From CAIKNB01 sp041658705 (GTDB lineage: Bacteria > Patescibacteriota > Patescibacteriia > 2-12-FULL-60-25), in assembly GCA_041658705.1 (NCBI GenBank), contig JBAZZT010000012.1, positions 1 to 46,609 of the forward strand: a DNA stretch of 46,609 bases. Direction: 5' to 3'. A program made the position numbers and the translations under genes. How positions within the stretch are numbered: the stretch's first letter is position 1; every line of letters starts with the position of its first letter. The notes beneath the pieces were generated by a model. That model ran no database searches and was not told where the DNA came from. It saw nothing but the letters and a program-made list of their open reading frames with translations. Shown here piece by piece: positions 24,761 to 32,510 of the stretch.

Positions 24761-25026
24761 GTACGACTCCCGTGTGAAAGACCTGCGTTCCGTTTACCAA
24801 AAAAATGCCGGCAGGGCAAACCAGAGAGGCTGTAGGCAGCGGGTCCAGCTTTCCTGTCGTCCCGCACTTAATCACGTAGAACGTGACGCGGTGCGGGATG
24901 ACTAATGTTTCAAGTGTCTGGAGATTGCTTCGTCGCGTTAGACGCGATTTCGTCGTCCCGTCAGACGTAACTCCTCGCAATGACAGAATGCAATCATCCA
25001 AACGCGTAGGTCCGAAGTATCCAGGC

Positions 25027-25154
25027 GGGGTCTGGGGCCGAGAGTTGAGCGGGCCGCAAAGACGCTTAACTATATACATGTAAGCGAATTCGAGGCCCCA
25101 GCGGTTTTTGCATACTTTTTGGCGGCAAAAAGTATGAGGTGCATTTGATGTCAG
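25027..25154. repeat. 128-bp direct repeat, copy 1
   Basis: It starts ggggtctggggccgagag and ends gtgcatttgatgtcag. Inside are GGGGCC...GGCCCC and a catactttttg-gcg-gcaaaaagtatg palindrome. It differs from copy 2 at about 6 positions by eye. Confidence 0.9.
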
Positions 25155-25457
25155 TTTTTTGCATTGCTGCGAAATGGTCCGATAGGTACGATTTGAGGCA
25201 ATGAGCGGATCGAGGTTTTTCCCGAGTGTCGGCGGTCAAACGGGACTTCGTCACTTTCCGCGTGGAAAGTGACCAAAGACGCCGGGGGTCTGCTATACGC
25301 TGCAGGTATGTCTCTTGGTTCATCTTGCGGCTGGCTTGACGCAAACCCCCGGACCCCCGCCTGATTGGCTAGAGGAGAGATAGGGAAGGATTTCTCTCTG
25401 GATTACCCGGTTGGACCCTGGTAATGACAGGATGATGGAGGTCGAAGTCCTCGAGGT

Positions 25458-25585
25458 GGGGTCTGGGGCCGAGAGTTGAGCTAACCGCAAGAACGCTTAA
25501 CTATATACATGTAAGCGAATTCGAGGCCCCAGCGGTTTTTGCATACTTTTTGGCGGCAAAAAGTATGAGGTGCATTTGATGTCAG
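25458..25585. repeat. 128-bp direct repeat, copy 2
   Basis: Same sequence and orientation as 25027-25154, 431 bp later. The differences cluster where copy 1 has gcgggccgcaaagac and copy 2 has gctaaccgcaagaac. Confidence 0.9.
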
Positions 25586-25690
25586 GACTTGCGATGACAG
25601 CGCGTGGTCAGCTGAGGGCGTAGGTATTAATTAAGTCTGAAACCCTACCCTAACTTTAAGCTTTGAACTTTAAACTTTGAGCTCCCTCTC

Positions 25691-26761
25691 TCACTCCTCG
25701 TCTTCCGCCTCGCCTTTTTTTCCGCTTTTGACCGCTTGGATGACTTCGTCGAGCGCGCCGTCCAGGATGGTCGCGATGTTATGCCAGGAATGTTTGATGC
25801 GATGGTCGGTGATGCGATCCTGCGGATAATTGTAGGTGCGGATCTTTTCCGCGCGCTCGCCGTGCCCGATCTGGGCGCGGCGCTCGGCATCGAGCTGACT
25901 ACGTTTCCTTTCTTCCTCCATCTCCCACAAACGCGAGCGCAGGATGGTCATGGCGCGTTCACGGTTTTGGAGTTGCGAGCGTTCATCTTGGCACGAGACT
26001 ACGGTGTTGGTCGGCAAGTGTGTGATGCGCACCGCCGAATAAGTCGTGTTGACCGACTGCCCGCCTTTGCCGCCCGCGCAAAAAGTGTCGATGCGCAATT
26101 CTTTAGTGTTGATGTTGATTTCCGTCTCCTCGATCTCCGGCAAGACCGCCACGGTCGCGGTCGAGGTGTGGACTCTCCCCTGTTTTTCGGTGACCGGGAT
26201 GCGCTGCACGCGATGCACGCCGGTCTCGAACTTCATCTGTCCGTAGACGCTTTTGCCGGCGATGGAAAAAACCACTTCTTTGAGTCCGCCCAACTCGGCG
26301 CGCGATTCGGAGACGAGCGCCGTCTTCCAACCGCGACGCTCCGCGAAACGCGTGTACATGCGGAACAGGTCGGCGGCGAAGAGCGCGGCTTCATCTCCGC
26401 CCGTGCCGGCGCGGATCTCGACGATGACGTCGTTTTGGTCGTGCGGATCAGGCGGGATGAGCGCCGCCTCGAAAGCCATGCGCGCTTCGGCCAACCGCGT
26501 CTGCGTGCCCGGCAACTCGCTCTCGACCAAAACCTTCATCTCCGGATCGCCGGACGAGCGCGCCGCCTCAAGATCATCCATGGCAAGCTGGGCCGCAAGA
26601 TAAATCTCGCCCGCTTCAGACACACGGCGCTTCTCATCATGTTCACGCGACAGGGCGCGGAATTTATTCTGGTCTTGGGCAGCCTCGGGCAAAGCCAAAG
26701 CTGTCTCAAGCTGTTTGAGTTTTTCTTGGGCTTCGAGCGCAGCTTTTTTTAAGTCGGCCAT
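25691..26761 (-). CDS. prfA: Peptide chain release factor 1
   Basis: From ATG 26761 (MADLKKAALE) the protein has 356 residues, the family norm; MHMADLKK two codons earlier is possible. The catalytic GGQ is at about 233-235 (AGGKGGQSVNTTYSA), and the stop-codon recognition tripeptide PVT (about 189-191, QRIPVTEKQGRVHTS) is of the RF1 PxT type, not the RF2 SPF type. It releases proteins at UAA and UAG. It follows rpmE on the same strand, as in many bacteria; prmC is not next to it. Confidence 0.96.
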   Translation of the reverse strand: MADLKKAALEAQEKLKQLETALALPEAAQDQNKFRALSREHDEKRRVSEAGEIYLAAQLAMDDLEAARSSGDPEMKVLVESELPGTQTRLAEARMAFEAALIPPDPHDQNDVIVEIRAGTGGDEAALFAADLFRMYTRFAERRGWKTALVSESRAELGGLKEVVFSIAGKSVYGQMKFETGVHRVQRIPVTEKQGRVHTSTATVAVLPEIEETEININTKELRIDTFCAGGKGGQSVNTTYSAVRITHLPTNTVVSCQDERSQLQNRERAMTILRSRLWEMEEERKRSQLDAERRAQIGHGERAEKIRTYNYPQDRITDHRIKHSWHNIATILDGALDEVIQAVKSGKKGEAEDEE

Positions 26762-26830
26762 ATGCATCACGGAATACTCTCCACGGTACCACAAACCCGC
26801 CTCTTGCGGCGGGTCTGTCGCTGAATAAAT

Positions 26831-27142
26831 CTAAGCCTCGTTCAACTGGGTCGGAGATTTGCGCGCCTTCTTCTCGGCCTTTTGCGCCGCGCGCTTTTCG
26901 GATTTGGCCTTTTTACCCAAAGACTTTCCAGCCTTGTCGGTCTTGGCCTGCTTGCGCTCCGCGAACTTTTCGACGCGACGAGCCGCATCGATCAGCTTGA
27001 TTTTGCCGGTATAAAAAGGATGGCACTTGGAACACAATTCCACGTGAATCTCGGGTACCGTCGAGCCGGCCGTTATCACGTTGCCGCAGGCGCAGATAAG
27101 CTTGGCTTCCGGGTAAAATTGGGGGTGGATTTCGGCTTTCAT
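26831..27142 (-). CDS. rpmE: Large-subunit ribosomal protein L31 with basic extension
   Basis: From ATG 27142 the protein has 103 residues. The L31 core is complete: MKAEIHPQFYPEAKLICACGN, then ELCSKCHPFYTGK, with CxC and CxxC as zinc ligands (C+ type). After about residue 66 there is a Lys/Ala-rich tail (KSLGKKAKSEKRAAQKAEKK) of about 35 residues that is longer than in E. coli L31. The longer frame to 27352 overlaps the next promoter and is rejected. It is the first gene of the rpmE-prfA pair. No SD sequence. Confidence 0.95.
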   Translation of the reverse strand: MKAEIHPQFYPEAKLICACGNVITAGSTVPEIHVELCSKCHPFYTGKIKLIDAARRVEKFAERKQAKTDKAGKSLGKKAKSEKRAAQKAEKKARKSPTQLNEA

Positions 27143-27227
27143 ATCGTGGCAGGAGATTAACAAGATTTGGTTTTCTTGGCAAGACTCTTGCCGCAAACGC
27201 CAAAATCCGCGCGCGCCGAGTAGAATC

Positions 27228-27256
27228 TTGACAAAAACAGCTTTAAATGCTAGATT
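27228..27256 (+). promoter_or_regulatory. Promoter of the gene at 27318
   Basis: TTGACA is followed after 17 nt by TAGATT, with a preceding TGC. It shares the pattern TTGACA...TGC-TAKATT with the promoters at 37242 and 43647. Confidence 0.7.
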
Positions 27257-27317
27257 TACCCGTTCCTTAGGTAATCGCATGCGGCGACTGCCTATTAGGA
27301 CGAAGATCGGAGGAACA

Positions 27318-27851
27318 ATGATCCTTTCACGCGTTGCAGCCGTTTTCGGCATCCTGTTGAGTGTGAATTACGCCTGGGTCCTGCTTGCCATACTCAACGT
27401 CCTGCCTTGGCCCCCCGAGACCTATGCCCAAGCCTCCCTGTTCGGGACCATGCCCGTGGTGGTACTGCTCACGATTGTCGCCTTCAAGTACGGCAACCGC
27501 GATCGCGAACAGGAAAAGTTCCTCAACACGAGGGCTATCGTATACGGCAGATTGCACAAGGTTGCGGCTAGTCTGCTGGCCGAAGCCGAAGCGACCAAGG
27601 ATACGACGCGACGCGACGCCTTGCTGACCCAGGTAATCGCTATCTGGGACGCGAATGCCAGGACGAATTGGCCCGAGGTGGGATTTTGTTGGCCTAGTGG
27701 CGCACACGATCTCTCCCCGCAACTCGTGCGCGAAATCGTTCGCGTCGCCGATGTCATGGCAAACGCGTTCTATTGGAGGAAAGAGATCGCCGAGAAATAC
27801 CGGCTTCTGTGCTGGGCCGAATCGAGCAAGACCGAAAAGCCAGCGGACTGA
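27318..27851 (+). CDS. Membrane protein with cytoplasmic helical domain, unknown
   Basis: From ATG 27318 (SD GGAGGAA 3-4 nt upstream) the protein has 177 residues. Two transmembrane helices at about residues 5-25 (VAAVFGILLSVNYAWVLLAI) and 43-60 (FGTMPVVVLLTIVAFKYG) are followed by a mostly helical domain (EKFLNTRAIVYGRLHKVAAS). I do not recognise it. The gene has its own promoter and terminator and so is a single transcription unit; these signals and the SD are typical of the accessory genes of this window. Confidence 0.8.
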   Translation: MILSRVAAVFGILLSVNYAWVLLAILNVLPWPPETYAQASLFGTMPVVVLLTIVAFKYGNRDREQEKFLNTRAIVYGRLHKVAASLLAEAEATKDTTRRDALLTQVIAIWDANARTNWPEVGFCWPSGAHDLSPQLVREIVRVADVMANAFYWRKEIAEKYRLLCWAESSKTEKPAD

Positions 27852-27862
27852 AACCGCTCTCG

Positions 27863-27902
27863 AACGTCCGACGCGCCTTGTGCGTCGGACGTTTTCATTT
27901 TC
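27863..27902 (+). terminator. Terminator of the gene at 27318
   Basis: AACGTCCGACGCG-ccttgtg-CGTCGGACGTT is followed by ttcattttcc. Confidence 0.8.
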
Positions 27903-27976
27903 CTTAATTTCGTTTAACCTTGTCTAGACATGGTAATCCTTCGACAAGCTCAGGACATAAATTGTTTTAAAATTCC

Positions 27977-29071
27977 ATGAAAACCGCTGATTTCGAATAT
28001 ATCTTGCCGCCGGAGCGGATTGCCCAGGAACCTGTGCGACCGCGCGACGCGTCGCGGCTTTTGGTTTTGAATCGTGAGACTGGCGCCGCGCAAGACCGCG
28101 TTTTTTCGGAAATCGGTGAATTCTTGCGCCCCGGAGATTTGCTTGTGGTGAACCGCAGTAAAGTCTTCAAAGCGCGCTTGGCCGGCGTCATTGCGAGCGC
28201 ATATACAAATCACGCGCGGCAATCTCCGGATTCCGGAGATTGCTTCGTCGCTGCTGCTCCTCGCAATGACACGAAGAGGCTCGAGATTTTTCTCCTCCGA
28301 CCTGAAGGCGCGGTTTGGACAGCTTTGGCTAAACCTGGTCGCAAACTCAAACCTGGTTCGGAAATCGAATTCTCCGACGGTTCGGCTTGCCGCGTCGTCG
28401 AAAAAAATCCTGACGGTACCGTCAGCTTGGATTTTGGCGCGACCGCCGCTGAAGTCTTGGCGCTGACCGAAAAAATCGGCCAAGTCCCCACTCCGCCGTA
28501 CGTGGAGAAAACCGTGACCGATCCCGCGGATTACCAGACGGTCTACGCTAAAGAAGTCGGCTCGGTCGCGGCGCCGACCGCTGGATTCCATTTTACGCCG
28601 GAGTTGATCGAAAAGCTGAAACGACAAGGCATAAATTTCGCCGAGGTCATCTTGCACGTCGGCCTCGGCACCTTCCGTCCCATCAAGACCGAAACGCTCG
28701 AGGAACATGCCATGCACGAAGAGTGGCTTGAGGTGCCTCCCGAGACGCGCCGCGCCATCCAAGCCGCCAAAACCTCCGGCAACCGCGTCATCGCCGTCGG
28801 CACGACTACGGTGCGCGCCTTGGAATCAGGCTTGGAGAAAGGCGCGACGCGAATCTTCATCACCCCAGGCTATCAATTCAAAACGGTCGATGCGCTGATC
28901 ACGAATTTTCATTTGCCAAAATCCACTTTGCTCGTCTTGGTTTCGGCTTTTACGGGCGAAAAACACGCTGATTCGGACTGGGGCCGCCGCACCATCCTCG
29001 CGGCGTACCAAGACGCCATCGCCAAAGGCTACCGTTTTTACTCTTTCGGCGACGCGATGTTCGTAAATTAG
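27977..29071 (+). CDS. queA: S-adenosylmethionine:tRNA ribosyltransferase-isomerase QueA with an in-frame repeat
   Basis: The 364-residue protein makes epoxyqueuosine in tRNA from preQ1-tRNA and SAM. Landmarks are FEYILPPERIAQEPVRPRDA, RSKVFKARLAG, PTAGFHFTPEL, HVGLGTFRPI and TRIFITPGYQFKTVDALITN. Residues 71-98 (VIASAYTNHARQSPDSGDCF then VAAAPRND) are encoded by an 84-bp dispersed repeat; without it the length is 336, near the family norm. Reading continues in the correct frame after the insert (RLEIFLLRPEG). The insert lies in the loop after ARLAG. A TAAAAT box just before the ATG and the absence of an SD suggest a near-leaderless mRNA. Confidence 0.95.
   Translation: MKTADFEYILPPERIAQEPVRPRDASRLLVLNRETGAAQDRVFSEIGEFLRPGDLLVVNRSKVFKARLAGVIASAYTNHARQSPDSGDCFVAAAPRNDTKRLEIFLLRPEGAVWTALAKPGRKLKPGSEIEFSDGSACRVVEKNPDGTVSLDFGATAAEVLALTEKIGQVPTPPYVEKTVTDPADYQTVYAKEVGSVAAPTAGFHFTPELIEKLKRQGINFAEVILHVGLGTFRPIKTETLEEHAMHEEWLEVPPETRRAIQAAKTSGNRVIAVGTTTVRALESGLEKGATRIFITPGYQFKTVDALITNFHLPKSTLLVLVSAFTGEKHADSDWGRRTILAAYQDAIAKGYRFYSFGDAMFVN
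28187..28270. repeat. 84-bp palindromic repeat inside queA
   Basis: It starts GTCATTGCGAG exactly at the first base of codon 71 and ends CTCGCAATGAC at codon 98. It is the reverse complement of 298-381 with 6 mismatches. The inner palindrome is CAATCTCCGGA/TCCGGAGATTG. Confidence 0.95.
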
Positions 29072-29226
29072 AGGGTAGAGGGTAGACGGTAGCCAGAAAA
29101 TCTGACAAAAAATATTCCCTGAGCGAAGCAGCAGCGGAGTCGAAGGGCTACCTAAATCCGACAGGGTAATCCTTCGACTGGCTCAGGAACTATTCTTTTA
29201 GATATTAGAAATTAGTCATTAGAAAT
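29072..29226. repeat. Repeats downstream of queA
   Basis: gagggtagagggtagacggtagccag is followed by ccctgagcgaagcagc ... gtcgaagggc, gtaatccttcgactggctca and ttagatattagaaattagtc words. No gene. Confidence 0.7.
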
Positions 29227-29227
29227 T

Positions 29228-29270
29228 TTATAAAAAAGTCCCCCGGGCCACTAGGACGTGGCTCGGGGGC
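29228..29270 (-). terminator. Terminator downstream of the receiver protein
   Basis: On the minus strand GCCCCCGAGCCACGTCC pairs with the following TAGTGGCCCGGGGGAC (one bulge) and is followed by TTTTTTATAAAA. Confidence 0.8.
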
Positions 29271-29273
29271 ATT

Positions 29274-29309
29274 TTACAGCGAAGGCGGACCTCGGGCTTT
29301 GGCGCGCAT
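29274..29309 (-). CDS. Possible 11-residue peptide MRAKARGPPSL
   Basis: The ATG at 29309 has a strong SD (AAGGAG, 6 nt upstream), and the stop is 4 nt before the terminator. It lies 89 nt downstream of the receiver gene in the same transcript. Such a tiny ORF could be chance, but the SD and its place directly before the terminator argue for translation. No homologue known to me. Confidence 0.3.
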   Translation of the reverse strand: MRAKARGPPSL

Positions 29310-29397
29310 CGCGACTCCTTCTGGGTGCGGACAACGTGCCCGCGACCAACAAAATAGGAATGTACGCCGACGATTAAAGCATGCTCCGCCGGAGGTG

Positions 29398-29859
29398 TCA
29401 AGCCCCGGGGCGCTTGTCCAGGAAGTGCTTGAGCGCTTGGATGAGATCTGCGGCGTCGCCAGTGACCGCTGCGTCGAGTCCGCGGACCTCCAGGCCAAGA
29501 CGCTGCAGGCGTCGGCTCACGATCCTCCTGTTCGGCCCATCCCAGTTCTTGGAGACCCCAATCAGATACGCGTCGCGGTTGGCCGGCAGGAATGCCGCGA
29601 GGGAACGAATCTCCGCGGCAATTTCAGGCCCCATCTTCTCTTCGCCTAACGAGACGTCGAGAAGGATCACGTCGAACGCCCAGGTCTGGAGCAGCTCGCA
29701 GGCTATCCCATCGTCGCGACCTTCGATGTGCTGACCTCCCGACACCTCATACTGCGTGGCGCGGAAGATCTTGAAGACTCCCGGAAAAGCCTGCTCGATC
29801 TGATCATAGCCCTTGCTGACAGGCATCTCGTCATCGATGATCAACAGCGTGATTGGCAT
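29398..29859 (-). CDS. Stand-alone response-regulator receiver protein
   Basis: The 153-residue protein is a single receiver domain. The acidic pair is in TLLIIDDEMPV, the phospho-acceptor Asp in FDVILLDVSLGEE, and the conserved Lys in LIGVSKNW. There is no output domain. ATG 29862 (MMPITL) is an alternative start 3 nt earlier; both have the SD AAGGAG. It follows the HIT gene by 19 nt in the same direction, so both are probably one operon. No histidine kinase is in the window. Confidence 0.88.
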   Translation of the reverse strand: MPITLLIIDDEMPVSKGYDQIEQAFPGVFKIFRATQYEVSGGQHIEGRDDGIACELLQTWAFDVILLDVSLGEEKMGPEIAAEIRSLAAFLPANRDAYLIGVSKNWDGPNRRIVSRRLQRLGLEVRGLDAAVTGDAADLIQALKHFLDKRPGA

Positions 29860-29878
29860 CATTTTCTCCTTGGTCGAT

Positions 29879-30382
29879 TCAGACACCTTGCTCCAGGATG
29901 TCATCGGCGTCTTGTCGGCTCTTGAGCAGGTCATCAAGCGCGCTCTTCACCTTCAGGGCAACTTCCTCCGCAGCCTGGCGTGAGCACGTCCATTTCCATT
30001 CGCGGAACATGCCCGCCAGCACTTCATTTGGACTTGCTGGCATGCCGGAATAGCGCGGGATCACGTAGAAATGGACATGCTTCACCAACTCACCGAATGA
30101 GCAGATGTAGATTCTCTCGGGGCTAACGACGCTCCACAACGCCTTGGTCAAGTCATGCAGCAGCGGGTGGAGGCCGCGCGCCTCCTCGTCGGTCAGCTCG
30201 TGCAGATGTTCCACGTGCCGCGTCGTCGTGACGATCAGGAATCCCTTGAGCGGGATCGGAGCGCTGGGATCTTTCCCCAGGGAATGGTCGACAATCCACA
30301 GACCGTCGTTGTAGATGATTCCGCCGGGCGGTTGGATCGTGCCGTCCCTGACCTCACAAGGCAAACAACCTGAACTCGTCAT
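29879..30382 (-). CDS. HIT-family protein with altered histidine triad
   Basis: The 167-residue protein has the N-terminal CLPCE pair and the region HVHFYVIPRY where HIT hydrolases have HxHxHxx. The first two His are present (the second is the nucleophile in FHIT), and the third is Tyr. Other HIT-like parts are GFLIVTTTRHVEHLHEL and ICSFGELVKHVH. HIT proteins hydrolyse or transfer nucleotides. The C-terminal 40 residues are helical (EEVALKVKSALDDLLKSRQD). SD GAGGAG lies upstream of ATG 30382. It is the first gene of a two-gene unit with the receiver protein. Confidence 0.82.
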   Translation of the reverse strand: MTSSGCLPCEVRDGTIQPPGGIIYNDGLWIVDHSLGKDPSAPIPLKGFLIVTTTRHVEHLHELTDEEARGLHPLLHDLTKALWSVVSPERIYICSFGELVKHVHFYVIPRYSGMPASPNEVLAGMFREWKWTCSRQAAEEVALKVKSALDDLLKSRQDADDILEQGV

Positions 30383-30465
30383 GCTCTATCTCCTCGGTTG
30401 AAATGTGCGATGGATTACTTAAACACAAAAAAGGAAAAGAATCAAGAGCGCGACGAGTGCAACAA

Positions 30466-30550
30466 GTAAGTAGTGAGTAGTGAGTAGAGACTCGATCGGT
30501 TCTACTTACTACTTACTACTCACTCTTCTCTATTTGCTGCTTGCTACTCC
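30466..30550. repeat. Palindrome of gtaagtagtgagtag words
   Basis: The left arm (agtaagtagtgagtagtgag) and right arm (ctacttactacttactactc) are complementary around agactcgatcgg. Confidence 0.8.
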
Positions 30551-30551
30551 C

Positions 30552-30923
30552 CTACAAGATATTCTCCACGTAATGGAACTGCGGCGCCTGGCCGGGGATG
30601 AGCGCTAGGGCTAAGGCGTCAGCCTGGTAATCTTCCGGTGCTCCGGGATGGGCGCGCAAAAACTCCTCGATGGCGCGGCGCAGATGCTCGAGTTTGGTCC
30701 GCGTGATGGCTTCTTCGGGATAGCCGTAGGTGTCGGTGCGGCGCGTCTTGATTTCGACGAAATGCAGCTTGCCCGCGCGTTCCAGCACGAGGTCGATCTC
30801 GCCTAAACGACATGACCAGTTGCGCGCCACCACTTTGAAACCTTTGGCTTCAAAAAACGCCGCGGCAAGTTCTTCGCCGCGGTCGCCGAACCGCCTGCGC
30901 GGATCTTTGGGAAGGCTGTGCAT
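30552..30923 (-). CDS. yraN: YraN-family (UPF0102) nuclease-like protein
   Basis: The 123-residue protein has the family pattern: GDRGEELAAAFFEAKGF, then RLGEIDLVLE and FVEIKTRR, which is the E...D...ExK signature of restriction-endonuclease-like folds. It is close to family length. Function in cells is not established; it is often near rnhB and rplS, which are absent here. The start at 30923 lacks an SD. Confidence 0.9.
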   Translation of the reverse strand: MHSLPKDPRRRFGDRGEELAAAFFEAKGFKVVARNWSCRLGEIDLVLERAGKLHFVEIKTRRTDTYGYPEEAITRTKLEHLRRAIEEFLRAHPGAPEDYQADALALALIPGQAPQFHYVENIL

Positions 30924-30929
30924 GCAAAA

Positions 30930-31000
30930 TGACTAATATCTAATTTCTAATGTCTAATGCACGGCCTGAATTTAGTCATTAGAAATCAGTCATTAGACAT
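30930..31000. repeat. aatgactaatatctaatttc / tagtcattagaaatcagtca inverted pair
   Basis: Two complementary blocks of the gacattagtcatt family around gcacggcctgaat, between YraN and the next gene. Confidence 0.75.
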
Positions 31001-31011
31001 TCCGGCACGCC

Positions 31012-31425
31012 CTACCCCTTCCCTTTCGGCAACCACTTGTTGAAATTCTCCCTATCCTCGCGTTGCTTCCTGATTTCCGGGATCTTCACCGTGATGTAGC
31101 GGAAGATGCTGTAGCCCCACCAAGCGGCGAGGATGAGCCAGACGAGATACAGCGCGCGCATGGTCAAGACGGGGATGCGCTCGAACTCGAAGAACAAAAG
31201 CGCCAATCCGAAGCCGCCCATGGTGAGCAGGGCCGTGCCGATACGCGCCATTCCGCGGCGCGAAAATTTGTCCAAATTCTTCTTGAGGCGCATCAAATAG
31301 ATGATCACGCCGGCCACGACGCAGGCGGCGAAAAAAATGAGTACGCCTTTTTGCGCCACAGCCATGAGCGGCGGCGGCGTGGTCTTGAACCAATACAGCG
31401 GAGTCAAGAGCGATGGTATTTGCAT
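31012..31425 (-). CDS. Small membrane protein, unknown
   Basis: The 137-residue protein has three hydrophobic segments (KGVLIFFAACVVAGVIIYLM, IGTALLTMGGFGLALLFF, LYLVWLILAAWWGYSIF) and a charged C-terminal tail (EIRKQREDRENFNKWLPKGK). No family is recognised. It lies between YraN and a methyltransferase gene on the same strand; the stop of the methyltransferase is 35 nt upstream of this start. Confidence 0.8.
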   Translation of the reverse strand: MQIPSLLTPLYWFKTTPPPLMAVAQKGVLIFFAACVVAGVIIYLMRLKKNLDKFSRRGMARIGTALLTMGGFGLALLFFEFERIPVLTMRALYLVWLILAAWWGYSIFRYITVKIPEIRKQREDRENFNKWLPKGKG

Positions 31426-31459
31426 ATCGAACGCATCCTGCCAGAAAAACCCGAGGGCT

Positions 31460-32041
31460 TCAAGCGTGCTTCGTTTCCTGCTCGGGAGCCTCGTTGCGGA
31501 AGTAGATCAAACCGTAATGATACGGGCCGGCTTCGAACTCATCGTGATAATCGAGATAGTCGCAATCCAGGATCTTTTTCGCCTCTTCTTTGCCCAGACG
31601 TTGCGCCGTGGGCGGACCCACCGGGCTCGCCGTCGGCTTCCATTCGACCACGACCACGCTGCTTCCGGGTTTGGCCAGGCGCGCTATCTCGCGCAACAGC
31701 TGCGGACGGTTTTGTGACAGGTAAAGATTGTTGATGAGTAAGACCAAGTCGAGCGAATGTTCATCGATACGCGTGGCGCGGTAGACGTCGATGTCCGACC
31801 ACACGCCGAAGACGTTCCAGAATTGCTGCTCCTTGGCGCGCACCTCGATTTGCTCGAGCACGCTGCGCTGGATATCCACGGCGTAGACCGCGCCCTTCGG
31901 CCCGACGAGCTGCGCGGCCGGAAAGACGAAATGCCCCAAAGCGCCGCAGCCTAAATCAGCCACGCGTTGACCCTCGCGGATTCCCACGCGCTCCAAGAGC
32001 TTGAATGGGTTGATGAGTTCCGTCCCGCTTCGCACTAGCAT
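31460..32041 (-). CDS. SAM-dependent methyltransferase
   Basis: The 193-residue class I methyltransferase has motif I VADLGCGALGHF, the acidic end of strand 2 VYAVDIQRS, and the later strand LDLVLLINNLYLS. The C-terminal part (SSVVVVEWKP ... GLIYFRN) completes the fold. The substrate is unknown. The protein starts at ATG 32041, directly after AT-rich repeats and without an SD sequence. Confidence 0.88.
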   Translation of the reverse strand: MLVRSGTELINPFKLLERVGIREGQRVADLGCGALGHFVFPAAQLVGPKGAVYAVDIQRSVLEQIEVRAKEQQFWNVFGVWSDIDVYRATRIDEHSLDLVLLINNLYLSQNRPQLLREIARLAKPGSSVVVVEWKPTASPVGPPTAQRLGKEEAKKILDCDYLDYHDEFEAGPYHYGLIYFRNEAPEQETKHA

Positions 32042-32122
32042 AAAGTTAGTTTAAAATTCAAAGTTTAAAGTTTAAAGTTTCGATTCCAAAGTTTTAAGTT
32101 TTAAATTTTAAACTTTAAGCTA
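32042..32122. repeat. AT-rich aaagtttaaagtttaaag repeat
   Basis: Repeated aagtttaaa words and an inverted block (ttttaaattttaaactttaa) between the methyltransferase and the next gene. Confidence 0.7.
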
Positions 32123-32126
32123 GCTC

Positions 32127-32384
32127 TCATTTATATTGCGAAGGGAAAAGCCAGACGCCCAGAGTCGCTCCCAGGAATGCGGTCCAAAGATTGGTCGCCC
32201 ACAAAAAACCGACCAGGATGAAGAGGATACCGATGGTCTTGTACATGAGCGCCGTGCCTCCCCCGCCCAACTTGGCGTCAGCCCAGGCGCTGGAACCAAA
32301 AGTCTCGATGAATTTGCGCGTCTTCCAGACGATAACAAATCCGACGACAACGAGAATCAAACCGATTATAATGCGGCCTAACAT
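32127..32384 (-). CDS. Two-helix membrane protein, unknown
   Basis: The 85-residue protein has helices at about 3-21 (GRIIIGLILVVVGFVIVW) and 48-75 (YKTIGILFILVGFLWATNLW) joined by a Gly-rich loop (SSAWADAKLGGGG). The pattern is common in Parcubacteria, but I know no function. Repeats flank both ends. Confidence 0.75.
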   Translation of the reverse strand: MLGRIIIGLILVVVGFVIVWKTRKFIETFGSSAWADAKLGGGGTALMYKTIGILFILVGFLWATNLWTAFLGATLGVWLFPSQYK

Positions 32385-32510
32385 AAGATGGATGGTAGTC
32401 TTTCGACAAGCTCAAGAACTATTTTTTTATATTTCTCGACCACATGAAAGATTATAGCACGGTGAGCGGGTTTGAACCCTAACTACTAAATACTAAATAC
32501 TAACTACTGA

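Larger units (their letters stand above)
24761..25690. repeat. Gene-free repeat region upstream of the small protein
   Basis: About 930 bp without a convincing gene. It contains TCACGTagaACGTGA (24872-24886), a partial GTCATTGCGAG repeat with TCGCGTtagACGCGA (24918-24983), two 128-bp direct repeats (annotated separately), an inverted pair gggggtctg ... cggaccccc (25292-25364), a ttctctctggattacccgg word as in the ATPase-trmD spacer, and AT-rich tttaagctttgaactttaa words before prfA. Confidence 0.75.

Noticed and set aside
25022..25590. CRISPR array
   Set aside because: Only two 128-bp copies with a 303-bp gap; no short regularly spaced repeats here or elsewhere in the window.
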